From Paracyclopina nana (Eukaryota > Arthropoda > Copepoda > Cyclopoida > Cyclopettidae): DNA of 64,000 nucleotides. Below are positions 22,975 to 33,797 of the stretch, one piece after another (positions within the stretch are counted from its first letter, which is position 1; the number at the start of each line of letters is the position of its first letter). The stretch is from assembly GCA_019096065.1 (NCBI GenBank), contig JAGUCH010000002.1, forward strand, positions 6,708,501 through 6,772,500, written 5' to 3'. The translations under genes were made by a program, and so were the position numbers. Below the pieces are notes generated by a model. That model was not told the origin of the DNA and did not search any database. It was given only the letters and a program-made list of their open reading frames with translations.

Positions 22975-25043
22975 ATGGCCTCCCCTGAAGTGGAGAGGCC
23001 TATGACGTCTCCTGCTCATCACCATCATCATCCTGGAGGGTATGTAAGACCCCCACCAAGACTATCTAATAGTGGAGACAAGCGTAAAGCGCTTCATTTC
23101 AGGTAAATTAAAATAATGTGGCATAATTACTCTTTTAGCAGTGGTCTATTTTTTCAGGTGCATGTCCTCAAAGTTTAAGTTTGATTCACATTCATTTCAA
23201 ATTTTTGAACCAGAGCCGAGTTGTAAAATGTAACAAATGAAAGTCCATAGCTTTCTCGGGAAATCTTCCACTTTCGCTATCACATTCTTATTGAGTTATC
23301 GCGGCTGCAAAGTTTCTGAGCGGATTTAAACTTTAATTTTTTAAAGCATCTCTTCCAATTTCGTATTTGCAGGCACAACAAAAACAAGTTTGCCGCTTCT
23401 AATCAAACCAATAATGCCTCCAGACGCAATTCGTCTGGTTCCAACTCTTCTGCCGTCAATGTTCGCAAACGGAGCTACTCATTCACGGAGGGCCACGTCA
23501 AGTCGGTGACATCTGTGACCCCTGCAAAGAGATGGAAGAAGCACTCCTCAAAAGAAGCGGCTTCCAAAAAGTTCCTTTTGGGCGGCAACATCAGAGACCC
23601 ATTGAACTTAAACAGTTTGTCTGACGAGAAAGTTTCCAGAGTTGTCAATGCTGTGACACCCGAGTCGTCTCCGATTCCTACTCCAAAGCATCGCAAGGCT
23701 GAATACAAAATCGAAGTATTTATTCCACCAAACATTTCCGACCCTCTGAACCTTATGCAAGATGACAATGACGATGACTATGATGCCAGTTTTAACAAAA
23801 AGAAGCCCAGGCACAGAAAGAGGTATCACAATCGAAAAGTGGAGCCGGAGAGCCCCAAGGAAGTGAAAAAGGTCAGGTTCGACGCTAGCATATCTGACTG
23901 TAGAGTTGACGAGCATGCATCGAAGCAAGATGAAATGCCATCAAGTGCGCCACAATCTAACGATGACCAAAGCAGAAAGAAGACGGTGGTGAAGCCATCA
24001 AAAAAGAGCTTGAAGTCCAAGTTAAAATTTCAGTTCGGCAACTACGCTCGCTATTATGGATACAGGTTGGAGGGGAGCGATCCACGGCTTCAGTATTTCG
24101 ATATGGATTGGTTCCGCGGCAAAGATGTGCTAGATATAGGATGCAACGTTGGAGAGGTAAATTTCAATATCAGATCCTAATTTTACGCGTAGATTGAGAT
24201 GATAGAGATACTATGTAATGCGACCTGCTTCATTTTTAGGTTACTATGGTAATTGCAAGAGACATGGGCCCCAAAAGTATTCTAGGCATTGACATTGACC
24301 CTCTCTTGATTGAAAAAGCTCGCAAGACCGTGAGCCAATATGCCAATCGCAAAGTTCCTTCTGCAATGGCAACACCCAACCCAGACATGTCCTCATCAGA
24401 GCCCTCTTCACAAAAAGAGCAATTGTTTCCTCAAAGTCTGCCAATGATTTTCGGTCCTCTGGACCCAACTTCTTCTATTGCTTCTAATGCTACCTCTTGT
24501 CACCAACAAATGCCAGCTCAGGTCTTGTTGAACCCTAGTCTCTTCCCTCACAACATCAAGTTTTTGTGTGATAACTATGTACTTGAGGACGATGATCTGC
24601 TTGAATTTGCGCAGCCAGAATTCGATGCCATCTTGTGCTTGTCAACCACCAAATGGATCCATTTGAATTTTGGAGATGATGGCCTTAAAAGAGCCTTTAA
24701 GAGGATGTTCGCTCAGCTTAAACCAGATGGGGTTTTGATCCTAGAGCCACAAAGCTACGCGTCTTATTCCAAAAAGGCTCGGAAGCTCAATGCTACTACA
24801 AGGGAGCATTTCACTGGCATGAAACTGATGCCAAACCAATTTGTGGAATATCTTGTCAAAGAAGTTGGATTTACTGGAGGCGATATCGTTGCGACTCCTG
24901 AGCATTCCGCTGCAGGATTTCGGAGGCCAATACATGTAAGATTTTCACAAATTGCGAGTGGCTTTCAATGCATTTTAGCGAAACCTGCTATTTTTTGTCT
25001 CTTTCAGGTATTCAAAAAGCCATCGTCTTCATCATCATCCTAG
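22975..25043 (+). CDS. MEPCE: 7SK snRNA methylphosphate capping enzyme (Bin3/MEPCE)
   Basis: Four exons, 22975-23102, 23373-24156, 24240-24935 and 25008-25043, join to 547 residues. The N-terminal ~290 residues are low complexity, basic and Ser-rich, with a His run near residue 16. The Bin3 methyltransferase follows: FGNYARYYGYR, then DIGCNVGE (SAM motif I, residues ~297-304), GIDIDPLLIEKAR, CLSTTKWIHLNFGDDGLKR, GVLILEPQSYASY and the closing ATPEHSAAGFRRPI. MEPCE caps the 5' gamma-phosphate of 7SK RNA and stabilises the P-TEFb-inhibitory 7SK snRNP; Drosophila bin3 also represses translation. A 100-residue Ser/Pro/Gln insert splits motif I/II from the rest of the domain. The gene closes with a tiny 36-bp exon. 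Confidence 0.95.
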
Positions 25044-25659
25044 ATGCATTCGCAACCCAGAAATGCATGACGAAAACGCATTGTCACATTCATTAAATTA
25101 ACTATATCGAGCCATTTGAGGAAATTAAACATCCGTCTGCCTTTTTAAAAGCATTCTCGTCTAGTTGGAGCGTTCATTAAAAAACTCGCGTAGCATAGAT
25201 TGGCTAAACGAAACGTTATTTTTCAGAATTTAGTTGTGAGTCGAGTGAAGGGATTTTACCATGCTTACTTTTTTGGCGATACCTAAGTAGTAAGTACGGC
25301 CGAACTGAAGCTGATTCAAGCTCACATTAAAAAAAAAAAGAAATAATTTTGCGGAGTCACTGAAGTGTTAAACTTAACCTTCTGATCACATCAGTGACAA
25401 CTTTCTGGTGGTTTTGAGAAGTATCCTACAACATCGGCTGCATTTAACCTGGTACCGTTGAGGAAAATTATCCATCAGCTGACGCGTGTCACTAAGGCAC
25501 TCATTGAGAAACAGTTTTTAGCCGTGAAGTAAATTGAGAAGTCCAAAGGGCTTAGTTGCCGAATTCATCATCTTGAGATGATTCACATTTATTGTTGAAA
25601 AAGAGGACCGTCAGATGACGACATTTTGAGTTATACGCCATCCCTAGCGAAACGTCACC
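25044..25659. other. Spacer between MEPCE and the SEC23IP-like gene
   Basis: About 600 bp with an A-rich run near 25330. It probably holds the MEPCE 3' UTR and the next promoter. No gene or repeat seen. Confidence 0.4.
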
Positions 25660-28600
25660 ATGTCAAGTAAAAGGCCAAGTGTCAACCCGCTCCTTGGAGC
25701 CAGTAACTTTAAGATTGAGGACTCGTTCGGACCTCAGCCTGCTCTGATAGTTCCTACTGCCACCTCAACTCCAGCATCGGCCTCAAACGATCCGTTTTTA
25801 GGCGTGAAAACGCATCAGCAGTCGTCTTCCCTCGGTCCTCCGCCCGTCATGAGCCTTGGTCCTCCTCAGCCCGGCCTCTTTCTCCTGCCGACCTCCACGG
25901 GAACCCCTAACCCACCGCCGGTCATGACTTTGACTGGTACCAAGCCGAGGTCCAGGTATGTCCCACCCCCTGGCATTCACGCATCATCAAGCTCTGGAAG
26001 CTTAAACATGATGTCATCTGTCATGACACCAACCTCCATGATTCCACCCACAATACCAGCCATGCAGAGCTCACCGTCCATGCCTGTCATCCTTCCGCCA
26101 GCGCAGACAATCAGCTACAGGCAAGGCCCGGAGCTTTATCCTGGGCAAAATGACAGGGCTGTTGAATTACCCAAGGTGGCAGCCCCAGATGAGCCTTTGT
26201 TCCACTGGTACTACAAAGTCCTAGAGAAGCAGTACAATGTGCTCAATCCCACGTAAATATTTTCATCCCTACGTGAATTGGCATTTTGTTGACCTATTTC
26301 CCTCGTAGGCAAAATTCCAATACTGTCACCGAGAGCTGGCGACCCTTCTCCATGCGAGACTCAATGTCCCTCGAGTATTGCTATGGACTCGACCACAATA
26401 CAAACGTCTTGATTGCCACTGACGGGGGAAGGTGCTATTGGTTGGCCTTCCCATATGCTATGTTGAATCATGAACTTTTTTCATTTAGGTACGACGTGGA
26501 TATTCCAAGGCGTAAAAAGGTACCCGTATACTGGCGAGATGGCCTCAATGATGAAATGGAGGTCAGGCGTGCTTCTTGGTTTTATAAGACAAGTGTCAAC
26601 ACTTGGATTCCCTATGATGAGGAATTGGCGTCGCGGTTGGAGCAAGAGTTCCAATCCTGCCATCAGACAGGGTCATGGAAACGCGAGATCCGAATCAAGA
26701 ACGACGAGTCCATTCGCATGATCTCTCCTTCTATGATCTACCATTTTCCCAACGAATCCAGCATTGTGGGTGGCAAGCTTGATGAATGGGGACAGGTTCA
26801 GCCTCCCTCTCAGGATCCAAGCCATGTTCCGAGGGAAGTTCATAGAGGCTTAGCGGAGAGCATTGCAGATGACATTCCCGATGGAGAGGATATGGCGTGT
26901 GACCATCTAGTTTTCGTGATCCATGGCATCGGCGCCGCATGTGACATAAAGTTTAGGCCAATTCACGAGGTCGTTGACAGCTTCCGTGACCTCACGTATA
27001 CGCTGAGCAAGAAGCACTTTCAAAGGGCCCACTTGACCGAGCAAGTGTCGCGAGTTGAATTCTTGCCTGTGAATTGGCACAAGACTTTACACGGCGAAGA
27101 CACTGGCCTCGATCAGAGGCTGAGACCGCTGACGCTCAAATCGATACCGAAGTTGCGCAACTTTGTCAACGATACGCTGCTCGACATACTCTTTTACACG
27201 AGTCCCATTTACTGCCAGAAGATCTTGGACACTGTGGTGTCCGAGGTCAACCGGCTGTACACGTTGTTCTGCGAGAGAAACGAAGACTTCAAGGGCAAAG
27301 TGTCCATCATGGGCCATAGCTTGGGCTCATTGATCACATTTGACTTGCTGTCACACCAGACTGCGAGTGACCAGGTACCGAGAGAAGTGGTGGAGAAGCC
27401 TCTGCCAGAGACTGATCTCACGTTGGAGCAAGTCTTTGCAAAGCTAGATATCTCCGAGTTCTCCGATGCTTTCACCAAGGAGGGCATTGACATGGAATCC
27501 CTCATGCTGTGCAGTGAAGAGGACTTGAAGGAAGGTGGCCTCCCGTTGGGACCTCGTAAGAAGCTTTTGAAGTACCTGGAGATCAGAAAGGCAATCACGG
27601 AGCACAAGTTGTCAGGGCTTGAGGAGTACCAGGAAATGAGCATCACCAGCGAGGTGAAATACCGAATAGGACCGGCGGGGACAGGTCAGCCGAGTGTGTT
27701 CTATCCCAAGCTGGATTTTGAGCCAGCTTCTTTTTACGCCCTCGGCTCTCCAATTGCTTTGTTCCATGCAGTTCGTGGCATTTCTGACTTGGGTGCTAAT
27801 TTCAAGCTGCCCACGTGTCCGAAATTCTTCAACATTTTCCACCCGTATGATCCAGTGGCGTACAGAGTTGAAAGCATGATTGACAAGGAGTTGGCCAACC
27901 TGCGCCCAGTGACCATTCCTCATCATGCTGGCCGCAAACGAATGCACTTAGAGCTGAAAGAGACCGTGACCAAGCTGATGACTGGCGATCTGAAAAAGAA
28001 GCTCATGGATTCAGTGTGGTCGTCTTTGAGTGCCATTTACAACTCTGCCACTGGAGCGACGATGAATGAGCAAGTCAACGAGGCTGTCGAGAGGAAATTG
28101 GAAGAGGACGAGGCCCTCGATTCGGTGAATCCATCACTAATCAACTCCCAATTGAATGATGGCAAGAGAATTGACTATGTGCTGCAGGAAGCGCCGTACG
28201 AGTCTTTTAACGAGTATGTCTTTGCTCTTGGCAGCCATTTGTGCTACTGGAATTCAGAGGACACTTGTCTCATGATCCTCAAGGATATCTATGCCACCTT
28301 GGGAGTGGTCAGTGATGAACAGTTGGCCATGAATGAGGCTGGATATTCATCAATGAGTTTGCCAGCAGCTCAGCATCTAGACGATGTACCAACAGCTATT
28401 TTGAGACCTGCTGAGCCCAGTCCTGCTCCAGCTCCCTCCAGTTTGGTGCCTCCTGGCTCCATGCCAGCATCATCCTACACGACTCCAACAAATGCTGCTT
28501 TACCACCACAGCCCCAGCCGCAGCCTCCTGTAATGATGATGCCATCAACAGCCTTTGTTGGCGGTCCCCCGCCAGCTGTCAACAATATTGGGAGGCCACG

Positions 28601-28718
28601 AAGAGCGATCTATCCCACAGCAGATCCCTTGAGCACTTCAGGAGTTGGCATGGATCCAACGGCACCCGTGTCGGACAAGGCCCTAGGGCCGCCCCCCCCC
28701 ATGGGTTTCACTAGATAA
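25660..28718 (+). CDS. SEC23IP: SEC23-interacting protein / DDHD phospholipase
   Basis: Two exons (25660-26252, 26309-28718) join to exactly 1000 residues, as in human SEC23IP. Residues 1-~180 are Pro/Ser-rich, like the SEC31/SEC23-binding end. A WWE-like block follows (FHWYYKVLEKQ, WRPFSMRDS). The hydrolase core has FVIHGIGAACD and the nucleophile elbow GHSLGS near residue 530. A SAM domain lies at ~567-632, then the DDHD domain at ~670-860 (FYALGSPIALFHAVRG, FFNIFHPYDPVAYRVE, RIDYVLQEAP). The tail is Pro-rich. The family acts at ER exit sites, hydrolysing or binding phosphatidic acid and PI4P. DDHD2 is the closest alternative, but the long Pro-rich N-terminus favours SEC23IP. Confidence 0.95.
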
Positions 28719-28914
28719 AACTATTTGTCATTATGATTTTATTGTAAAATGTAACTTTTTGCTAGGCTTGGTAGCCACAAGCGGTTGCGAGATTTTTGTT
28801 ATTTTAACTTTTAGTTGATCGCTAGGAATTTTTTCACAAGAAAAGCCTTTGACTAGAAAGCTGGGAGTGAGGAGGTAGCAAAAATGAAAGAGTATTTCAA
28901 TGACTTTATAGTTA
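28719..28914. other. 3' flank of the SEC23IP-like gene
   Basis: AT-rich 3' UTR sequence leading into a large gene-free repeat block (28.9-33.4 kb). No poly(A) hexamer is obvious. Confidence 0.4.
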
Positions 28915-29038
28915 TTTATTTCGAGCTGGGGCACATAAAGTAGGGTCATTAAATAGCTGAGCGAGGATTTTAAAATGGGAAAACTCGAGTACAGCTTTAC
29001 TAGCCCGAGCCTGCGAGGGCTGTAATTGTACGAGTATT
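28915..29038 (+). repeat. Dispersed repeat R1, copy A (one arm)
   Basis: A ~120-bp unit beginning TTTCGAGCTGGGGCAC and ending TGTAATTGTACGAGT. It is nearly identical to 29296-29414 but lacks the inverted right arm seen there. Confidence 0.85.
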
Positions 29039-29259
29039 GGAATGCTGATCCAACTGGCTGAGGTTCAAATCTTGGATGATTCTCTCTTTTTTCTAACTTC
29101 TTTGGAATGTTGATTAGTTCCATGGAATATGAGGGGCATTAAACTACTTAAAATCCCTCGAATTTGATTCCAGGGCCGTTAAGAATTTAATATCCCCCAA
29201 ATTGCCTAGAAAGAACTGTGATATAAAAGAGCTGAGTCGGATCGGTAAACTGAATTATA

Positions 29260-29488
29260 ACACTCGAAAATCGTATTACAGTATATAAATTTTTTTATTT
29301 TGAGCTGGGGCACGTAAAGTAGGGTCATTAAATAGCTGAGCGAGGATTTTAAAATGGGAAAACTCGAGTACAGCTTTACTAGCCCGAGCCTGCGAGGACT
29401 GTAATTGTACGAGTGTTTTTCCATTTTAAAATCCGAGGTCAGCTATTTAATGACCCTACTTTACGTGCCCCAGCTCGAAATAAATAAC
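29260..29488. mobile_element. Dispersed repeat R1, copy B, palindromic (MITE-like)
   Basis: The unit of copy A recurs at 29296-29414 and is followed at once by an inverted copy of its first ~75 bp (29415-29488, ending in GTGCCCCAGCTCGAAAT). The whole is therefore a long hairpin with a loop that itself can pair (ACTCG..TAC / GTACGAGT). The upstream 29260-29295 part also recurs, degenerate, at 46505. Such structure fits a non-autonomous foldback or MITE. Confidence 0.8.
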
Positions 29489-29877
29489 TATTATGTTATT
29501 GGAATCGATAGGCCAGGATTTTTATTTTATCACCAAATAAACCCTTGTGACATACGCTTTGAGAAAATATATAATTCTTGGGTGTTGTAAGTAGTTTGGG
29601 TTAGGTCCTTCGCCAAGTCAATGTGTGCATTTTTCCTTCCAAGTGAGACTTCAATGGCCAGTTCAATGATCAGCAAGGTTAGCTTTCAAAGTCAAAAGCG
29701 ACAACATTTTCATTAAAGCTCTATTTTTTGTGAAAGTTTTTTTGTATAAATATTTGCAAATTGTCTAATTCTGTGCCTTTAAACATGCGATTTTTCACTG
29801 AACTTAGATGAATTGCTGAATGTAAGGGTTTGAATAAGAAGCATCTTCACATTACTAAAAACATGTTTCGTTTGGTC

Positions 29878-31138
29878 TCAAGACTTTTGCCCCTAGCCGT
29901 TTACCCCTGATATGTTTGCCCCAGGCCGTTTGCCCCTGTAGACATTTGCCCCTAAGATTTTCGTCCTTAGAGACAGTCACCCCTGAGACATTTGCCCTTT
30001 GGATTTTTGCCCCTAGACAAGTTTGCCCCAAGGATTTTTGCCCCTGGATATATTTGCCCCTTGGACTTTTGCCCCTTGGACTTTTGCCCCTTGGACTTTT
30101 GCCCCTTGGACTTTTGCCGATTGGACTTTTGCCCTTTGGATTTTTACCCTTGGATTTTTGCCCCTTGGATTTTTGCCCCTTGGATTTTTGCCCCTTGAAT
30201 TTTAATACCAAGGGATGTTTGCCTCAGGCACTTTTGCTCCAAGTACCAGTGAAATTTTGCCCTTGGGAATTTTGCTCTGGGTTATTTTGCTCGTGGGTAG
30301 GTTGCCACTGCACTTTTGACTCGAGTTGACAATTTGTCCAATTTGAAATGAACTTTCAGCACCTATTGGACAATAAAAACTGCCTAAAATAAGTCATTTT
30401 AGGGATAAGATTATATATTGCCTCAATCCAATCAGCTTATTAAAAAATTAATAAAAATATTATTTATAAAAAGCAGAAAAAAATTGATTGTTTTGGATAG
30501 GATCAGGTTAGGTTAGGAGTCCGGTTGAAGAAGGGTCTTGTAAAATTATTATAAAATGCAAATCATCAGGAAATAGTCAAGGGAAAATATTGTTGGCAAC
30601 CATTTTGGAGGCAAAAGTCCAGGGGGGAAAAGGCCAAAGGGTAAAAGTACAAGGGGCAAAAGTCCAGGGGGCAAAAGGCCAAGGGGCAAAAGGCCAAGGG
30701 GCAAAAGTCCAAGGGGCAAAAGTCCAAGGGGCAAAAGTCCAAGGGGCAAAAGTCCAAGGGGCAAAAGTCCAAGGGGCAAAAGTCCAAGGGGCAAAAGTCC
30801 AAGGGGCAAAAGTCCAAGGGGCAAAAGTCCAAGGGCAAAAGTCCAAGGGGCAAAAGTCCAAGGGCAAAAGTCCAAGGGGCAAAAGTCCAAGGGGCAAAAG
30901 TCCAAGTGGCAAAAGTCCAAGGGGCAAAAGTCCAAGGGGCAAAAGTCCAAGGGGCAAAAGTCCAAGGGGCAAATATATCCAGGGGCAAACATCTAAGGGG
31001 CAAGCGTCTTCAGGGGCGAAAATACCAGGGGCAAACATGTCTAGGGGCAAATGTGTCTAAGGGAAAATGTCTTGGGGGCAAAAGTCTTTAGGGGCAAACA
31101 TCCTAGGGGTAAATGGCTAGGGGCAAACGGCTAGCAAA
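29878..31138. mobile_element. Foldback-type element with arms of 15-bp tandem repeats
   Basis: The left arm (about 29878-30310) is a tandem array of a 15-bp unit CCTTGGACTTTTGCC with variants. The right arm (about 30605-31138) is the same array in reverse orientation, about 20 near-perfect GGGGCAAAAGTCCAA units. Outer ends also mirror each other: CCCCTAGCCGTTTACCCC on the left and GGGGTAAATGGCTAGGGG on the right. GGATATATTTGCCCCTTGG near 30043 has its exact complement near 30970. About 290 bp of AT-rich spacer separates the arms. Because the unit is 15 bp, every frame stays open, producing long spurious ORFs that are not genes. Confidence 0.85.
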
Positions 31139-31577
31139 GTGCACGCAGCCGTTTCGTATATATGTTCTGCAAGCGAGAATTCACACTTACTTGGGTGTCA
31201 ACTCAGGTCAAGTTGGCAATATATTCTACATTTGACTAACGCTATTTGTAAAGTGCGGATTTTCAAAGTTGGTAGATTAGCACCATCCATTACGCAAAGG
31301 CCCTTTAAAATTGGTGTTAATCCTAATTCTTATCAATGAACTCATAACTATCTAAAATATTAAAAATTTTGTTGCGAAAGAATGTTCGCCTGTCGATCCA
31401 CATGATTTAGAAAATATAAGCAACTTAATTTTCATTTCCCTGAAGAGTTCTGAGTTTCTCATTTAATTCTGACAGAAAATTGCTTTTGTGATATTGTTTT
31501 TTCAGATATTTTAGGAAGTAGACGAGCAATTAACTTAGATTTTTGACAGTCTTTCTGCTTCTTCCCACTTCACACCT

Positions 31578-32508
31578 ATAATTAAAATCACACCTCGGCG
31601 TGATTCCGTGAAATCTAAATTCAAATAACACGGACATGGAGTAAACTTCAGATGAAAAACACAGACAGAAAAACTACTTCCAAATAGTTGAAACAATATG
31701 TAGGGCAAGTTTATCGTATAAACTATATCAGTTGAGTAAATATAAAATTAAGTTTCCAAGTTTTGCGATCAGCTCTTGGTACATAGTCTTCTCCATGTTC
31801 TCCTCTAGAGTGGACAAGATCAGCCACATTCCCAGTCTCTCCATTTTGCTGTAGCCTTTAAATACTGTGCCATAATCATCTTGCAACAATTGAAGCCAAA
31901 AGTCATAAAAAATACTTGAAGTAGGAGATAAGAAATTTCATACCATTTTTTAAGATAGACAAAAAGCTTAAAAAAATTATTGTGATGATTTTGAATAATG
32001 CCAATATGGCTAACACAGTGAACCACAAACACATAAATTAGCCAAATTTCTCCAAAAATGAATTTTTGAGACAATATATGCATACAGCATCAATTGTCTG
32101 CACAGTTCTGTAAACTCCAAAGTTTTTATGAGTACAAGCCTAAAAAAGTAAATTCAATCCCTAACATCCCTAAATGTTACGCTATTTTTTTGGTATTTGG
32201 TAATTGTACCGAGAAACCATGAACCCCTCAAAATTTCGTTCCGATAGGAGCTGTAGTTTGAGCTGTACCTTGGTAAATTTTTTCCAAAAAAAGTTCAGCT
32301 GTTGTTAAGAACGAGATACTCTCATCAAATCACAGCTCTCTAATCAAGACTAGTCGACCCAAGTTTTAAAAATAAATCCTACTTTAATGATTCTTGTTCA
32401 GCCATTTCTGTGTAATTCCAATCATAAGCTTATTTCTACTTCGTCAGTGTCCGTGTTATTAAAATTCTAATTTCACGGAATCGCAAGAAGATGTGATTTT
32501 AATTTTAG
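31578..32508. mobile_element. DNA-transposon remnant with ~60-bp terminal inverted repeats
   Basis: Left end 31580-31637 (ATTAAAATCACACC, then GATTCCGTGAAAT, then AATAACACGGACA) is mirrored at 32447-32506. The ~810-bp interior is AT-rich and has no transposase-like ORF, so the copy is non-autonomous. A degenerate copy of another repeat (32198-32340) lies inside it. Confidence 0.75.
32198..32340 (+). repeat. Repeat R2, copy 1
   Basis: About 135 bp starting TTGGTAATTGTACCGAG and running through AAGTTCAGCTGTTGTT to ACGAGATACTCTCATCA. It is over 90 percent alike by eye to 32840-32975, same orientation. Confidence 0.85.
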
Positions 32509-32683
32509 TGGTCAAATGAGGTCATTTCCGTATTTCCGTGTTTCCATGCGTCCGTAATATGAGGGGACCCGATGATTGATAAAGTCAAAGCATATCATTC
32601 TGCGGTAGATTGGTCTAATTTAATTTTCTAAAATGCAAGAAGGTGCATGACCTCTTCAGTAAAATGTACGGGAAACCGTACCT

Positions 32684-32990
32684 AGTCTTAGAGCCCTCTA
32701 TTTTGATGAGTAAAACGTTCTCAAAACTCAGTTCACAAAAACAGCCCAAAGGTGGCCGGCCGGCCTACCGTAGCACGACAACTGCCCATTTTTGCTCCAC
32801 CGTTTATTATGTTATGTTATGCAATTTTTTATTCGCAATTTGGTAATTGTACCGAGAAACCATGAACCCCTCAAAATTTTGTTCCGATCAGAGCTGTAGT
32901 TTGAGCTGTACCTTAGTAAAATTTGTCACAAAAAGTTCAGCTGTTGTTGAGAACGAGATACTCTCATCAAAATCAAGGGCTCTACCTAGT
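32684..32990. mobile_element. Repeat R2, copy 2, as the right arm of a hairpin MITE
   Basis: The R2 unit at 32840-32985 ends GAGATACTCTCATCAAAAT then GGGCTCTACCTAGTCT. The same block lies inverted at 32684-32740 (CTAGTCTTAGAGCCCT, TATTTTGATGAG, ACGTTCTC). The two arms define a ~300-bp palindromic unit without coding capacity. Confidence 0.7.
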
Positions 32991-33421
32991 CTCACCAGAT
33001 TAAGCGCTTTTTTGTCTGTTTACTCTGTTATGACGATTGCAGCGCCCTCCAATTAATGACAAAATCTTGTTTGGTTGAGTTTAAAAAAAGTTGCCTTTGA
33101 GCTTCGCCAGTCCGAGTCATTATGTCCTTAGCCTACTTGCAGAAAATGTGCTCGACCCTAGCTGTCCACAATGCAATGTGAACATCTACATTTGTTGTAG
33201 CTTTTTCCATGTGTATGCGTGACGTTTCTCCGTGAAGTGACTATTTCATGTTTTACATTAGGCTACAATCCGCTCAAAACACTGGTCACGCTGGTCGACC
33301 CTTAAGTACAGATTGCTGAACGTCAACAAACAAAAATCAAAGTTCTAGGAAAAAATTCGTCAACCGAGATTGAGTGCAATGAGGAAAGTGCTTTCACGGC
33401 GCTAGAAGTTTAACGAACATA

Positions 33422-33787
33422 ATGAATCGTGGCTGGCCTAGCAACCGAGATCAAGGAGGCAACTCTAGAGGTACTAAACGGACGAGGTCACAAAATGAGA
33501 GGCCAGACGACAGTAAGCCATCAACTAGTCAAAATGCTAGTGGAGGGACTAATAATGATGACGTTGACGTTCCGCTATCGAAGCGAATCAATCGCCTGAA
33601 CATTGAGTACCAAGACAAGGGCGACGGCCAACAACTGAGTGAGACGTTTCAAGAGAAATATCCGTATGAACCGAATTCGACATACTACAGAAATAACGAA
33701 CTCCTATATCACTTACACGAGGAACGATCTCAAAGAAGTCATCAGGCGGCTTTACACAAAGCACTCAATTCGCATTTGAAACTGTGA
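33422..33787 (+). CDS. Small basic protein of unknown function
   Basis: A single-exon ORF of 121 residues starting at ATG 33422. The N-terminal half is polar and disordered with a basic cluster (GTKRTRSQNER), a possible nuclear signal. The C-terminus YYRNNELLYHLHEERSQR is likely helical; its spacing of YY, N, L, H and R loosely recalls the C-terminal helix of vertebrate FAM104/VCF p97 cofactors, but that is only a hint. The stop codon is 10 bp from the convergent PELP1 stop, so their 3' UTRs must overlap. It could also be an unannotated fragment. Confidence 0.55.
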   Translation: MNRGWPSNRDQGGNSRGTKRTRSQNERPDDSKPSTSQNASGGTNNDDVDVPLSKRINRLNIEYQDKGDGQQLSETFQEKYPYEPNSTYYRNNELLYHLHEERSQRSHQAALHKALNSHLKL

Positions 33788-33797
33788 TACTTTATTA

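Noticed and set aside
29040-29090. GAGGTTCAAATC resembling a tRNA T-arm/B box.
   Set aside because: No matching A box, acceptor stem or anticodon arm at the right distance; the other R1 copies lack it, so a tRNA-derived SINE is not supported.
29916-31091. Several long overlapping ORFs on both strands (Leu/Pro/Asp/Phe or Gly/Lys/Ser repeats).
   Set aside because: They are translations of the 15-bp tandem repeat, which keeps every frame open; no start context, domain or splice evidence.
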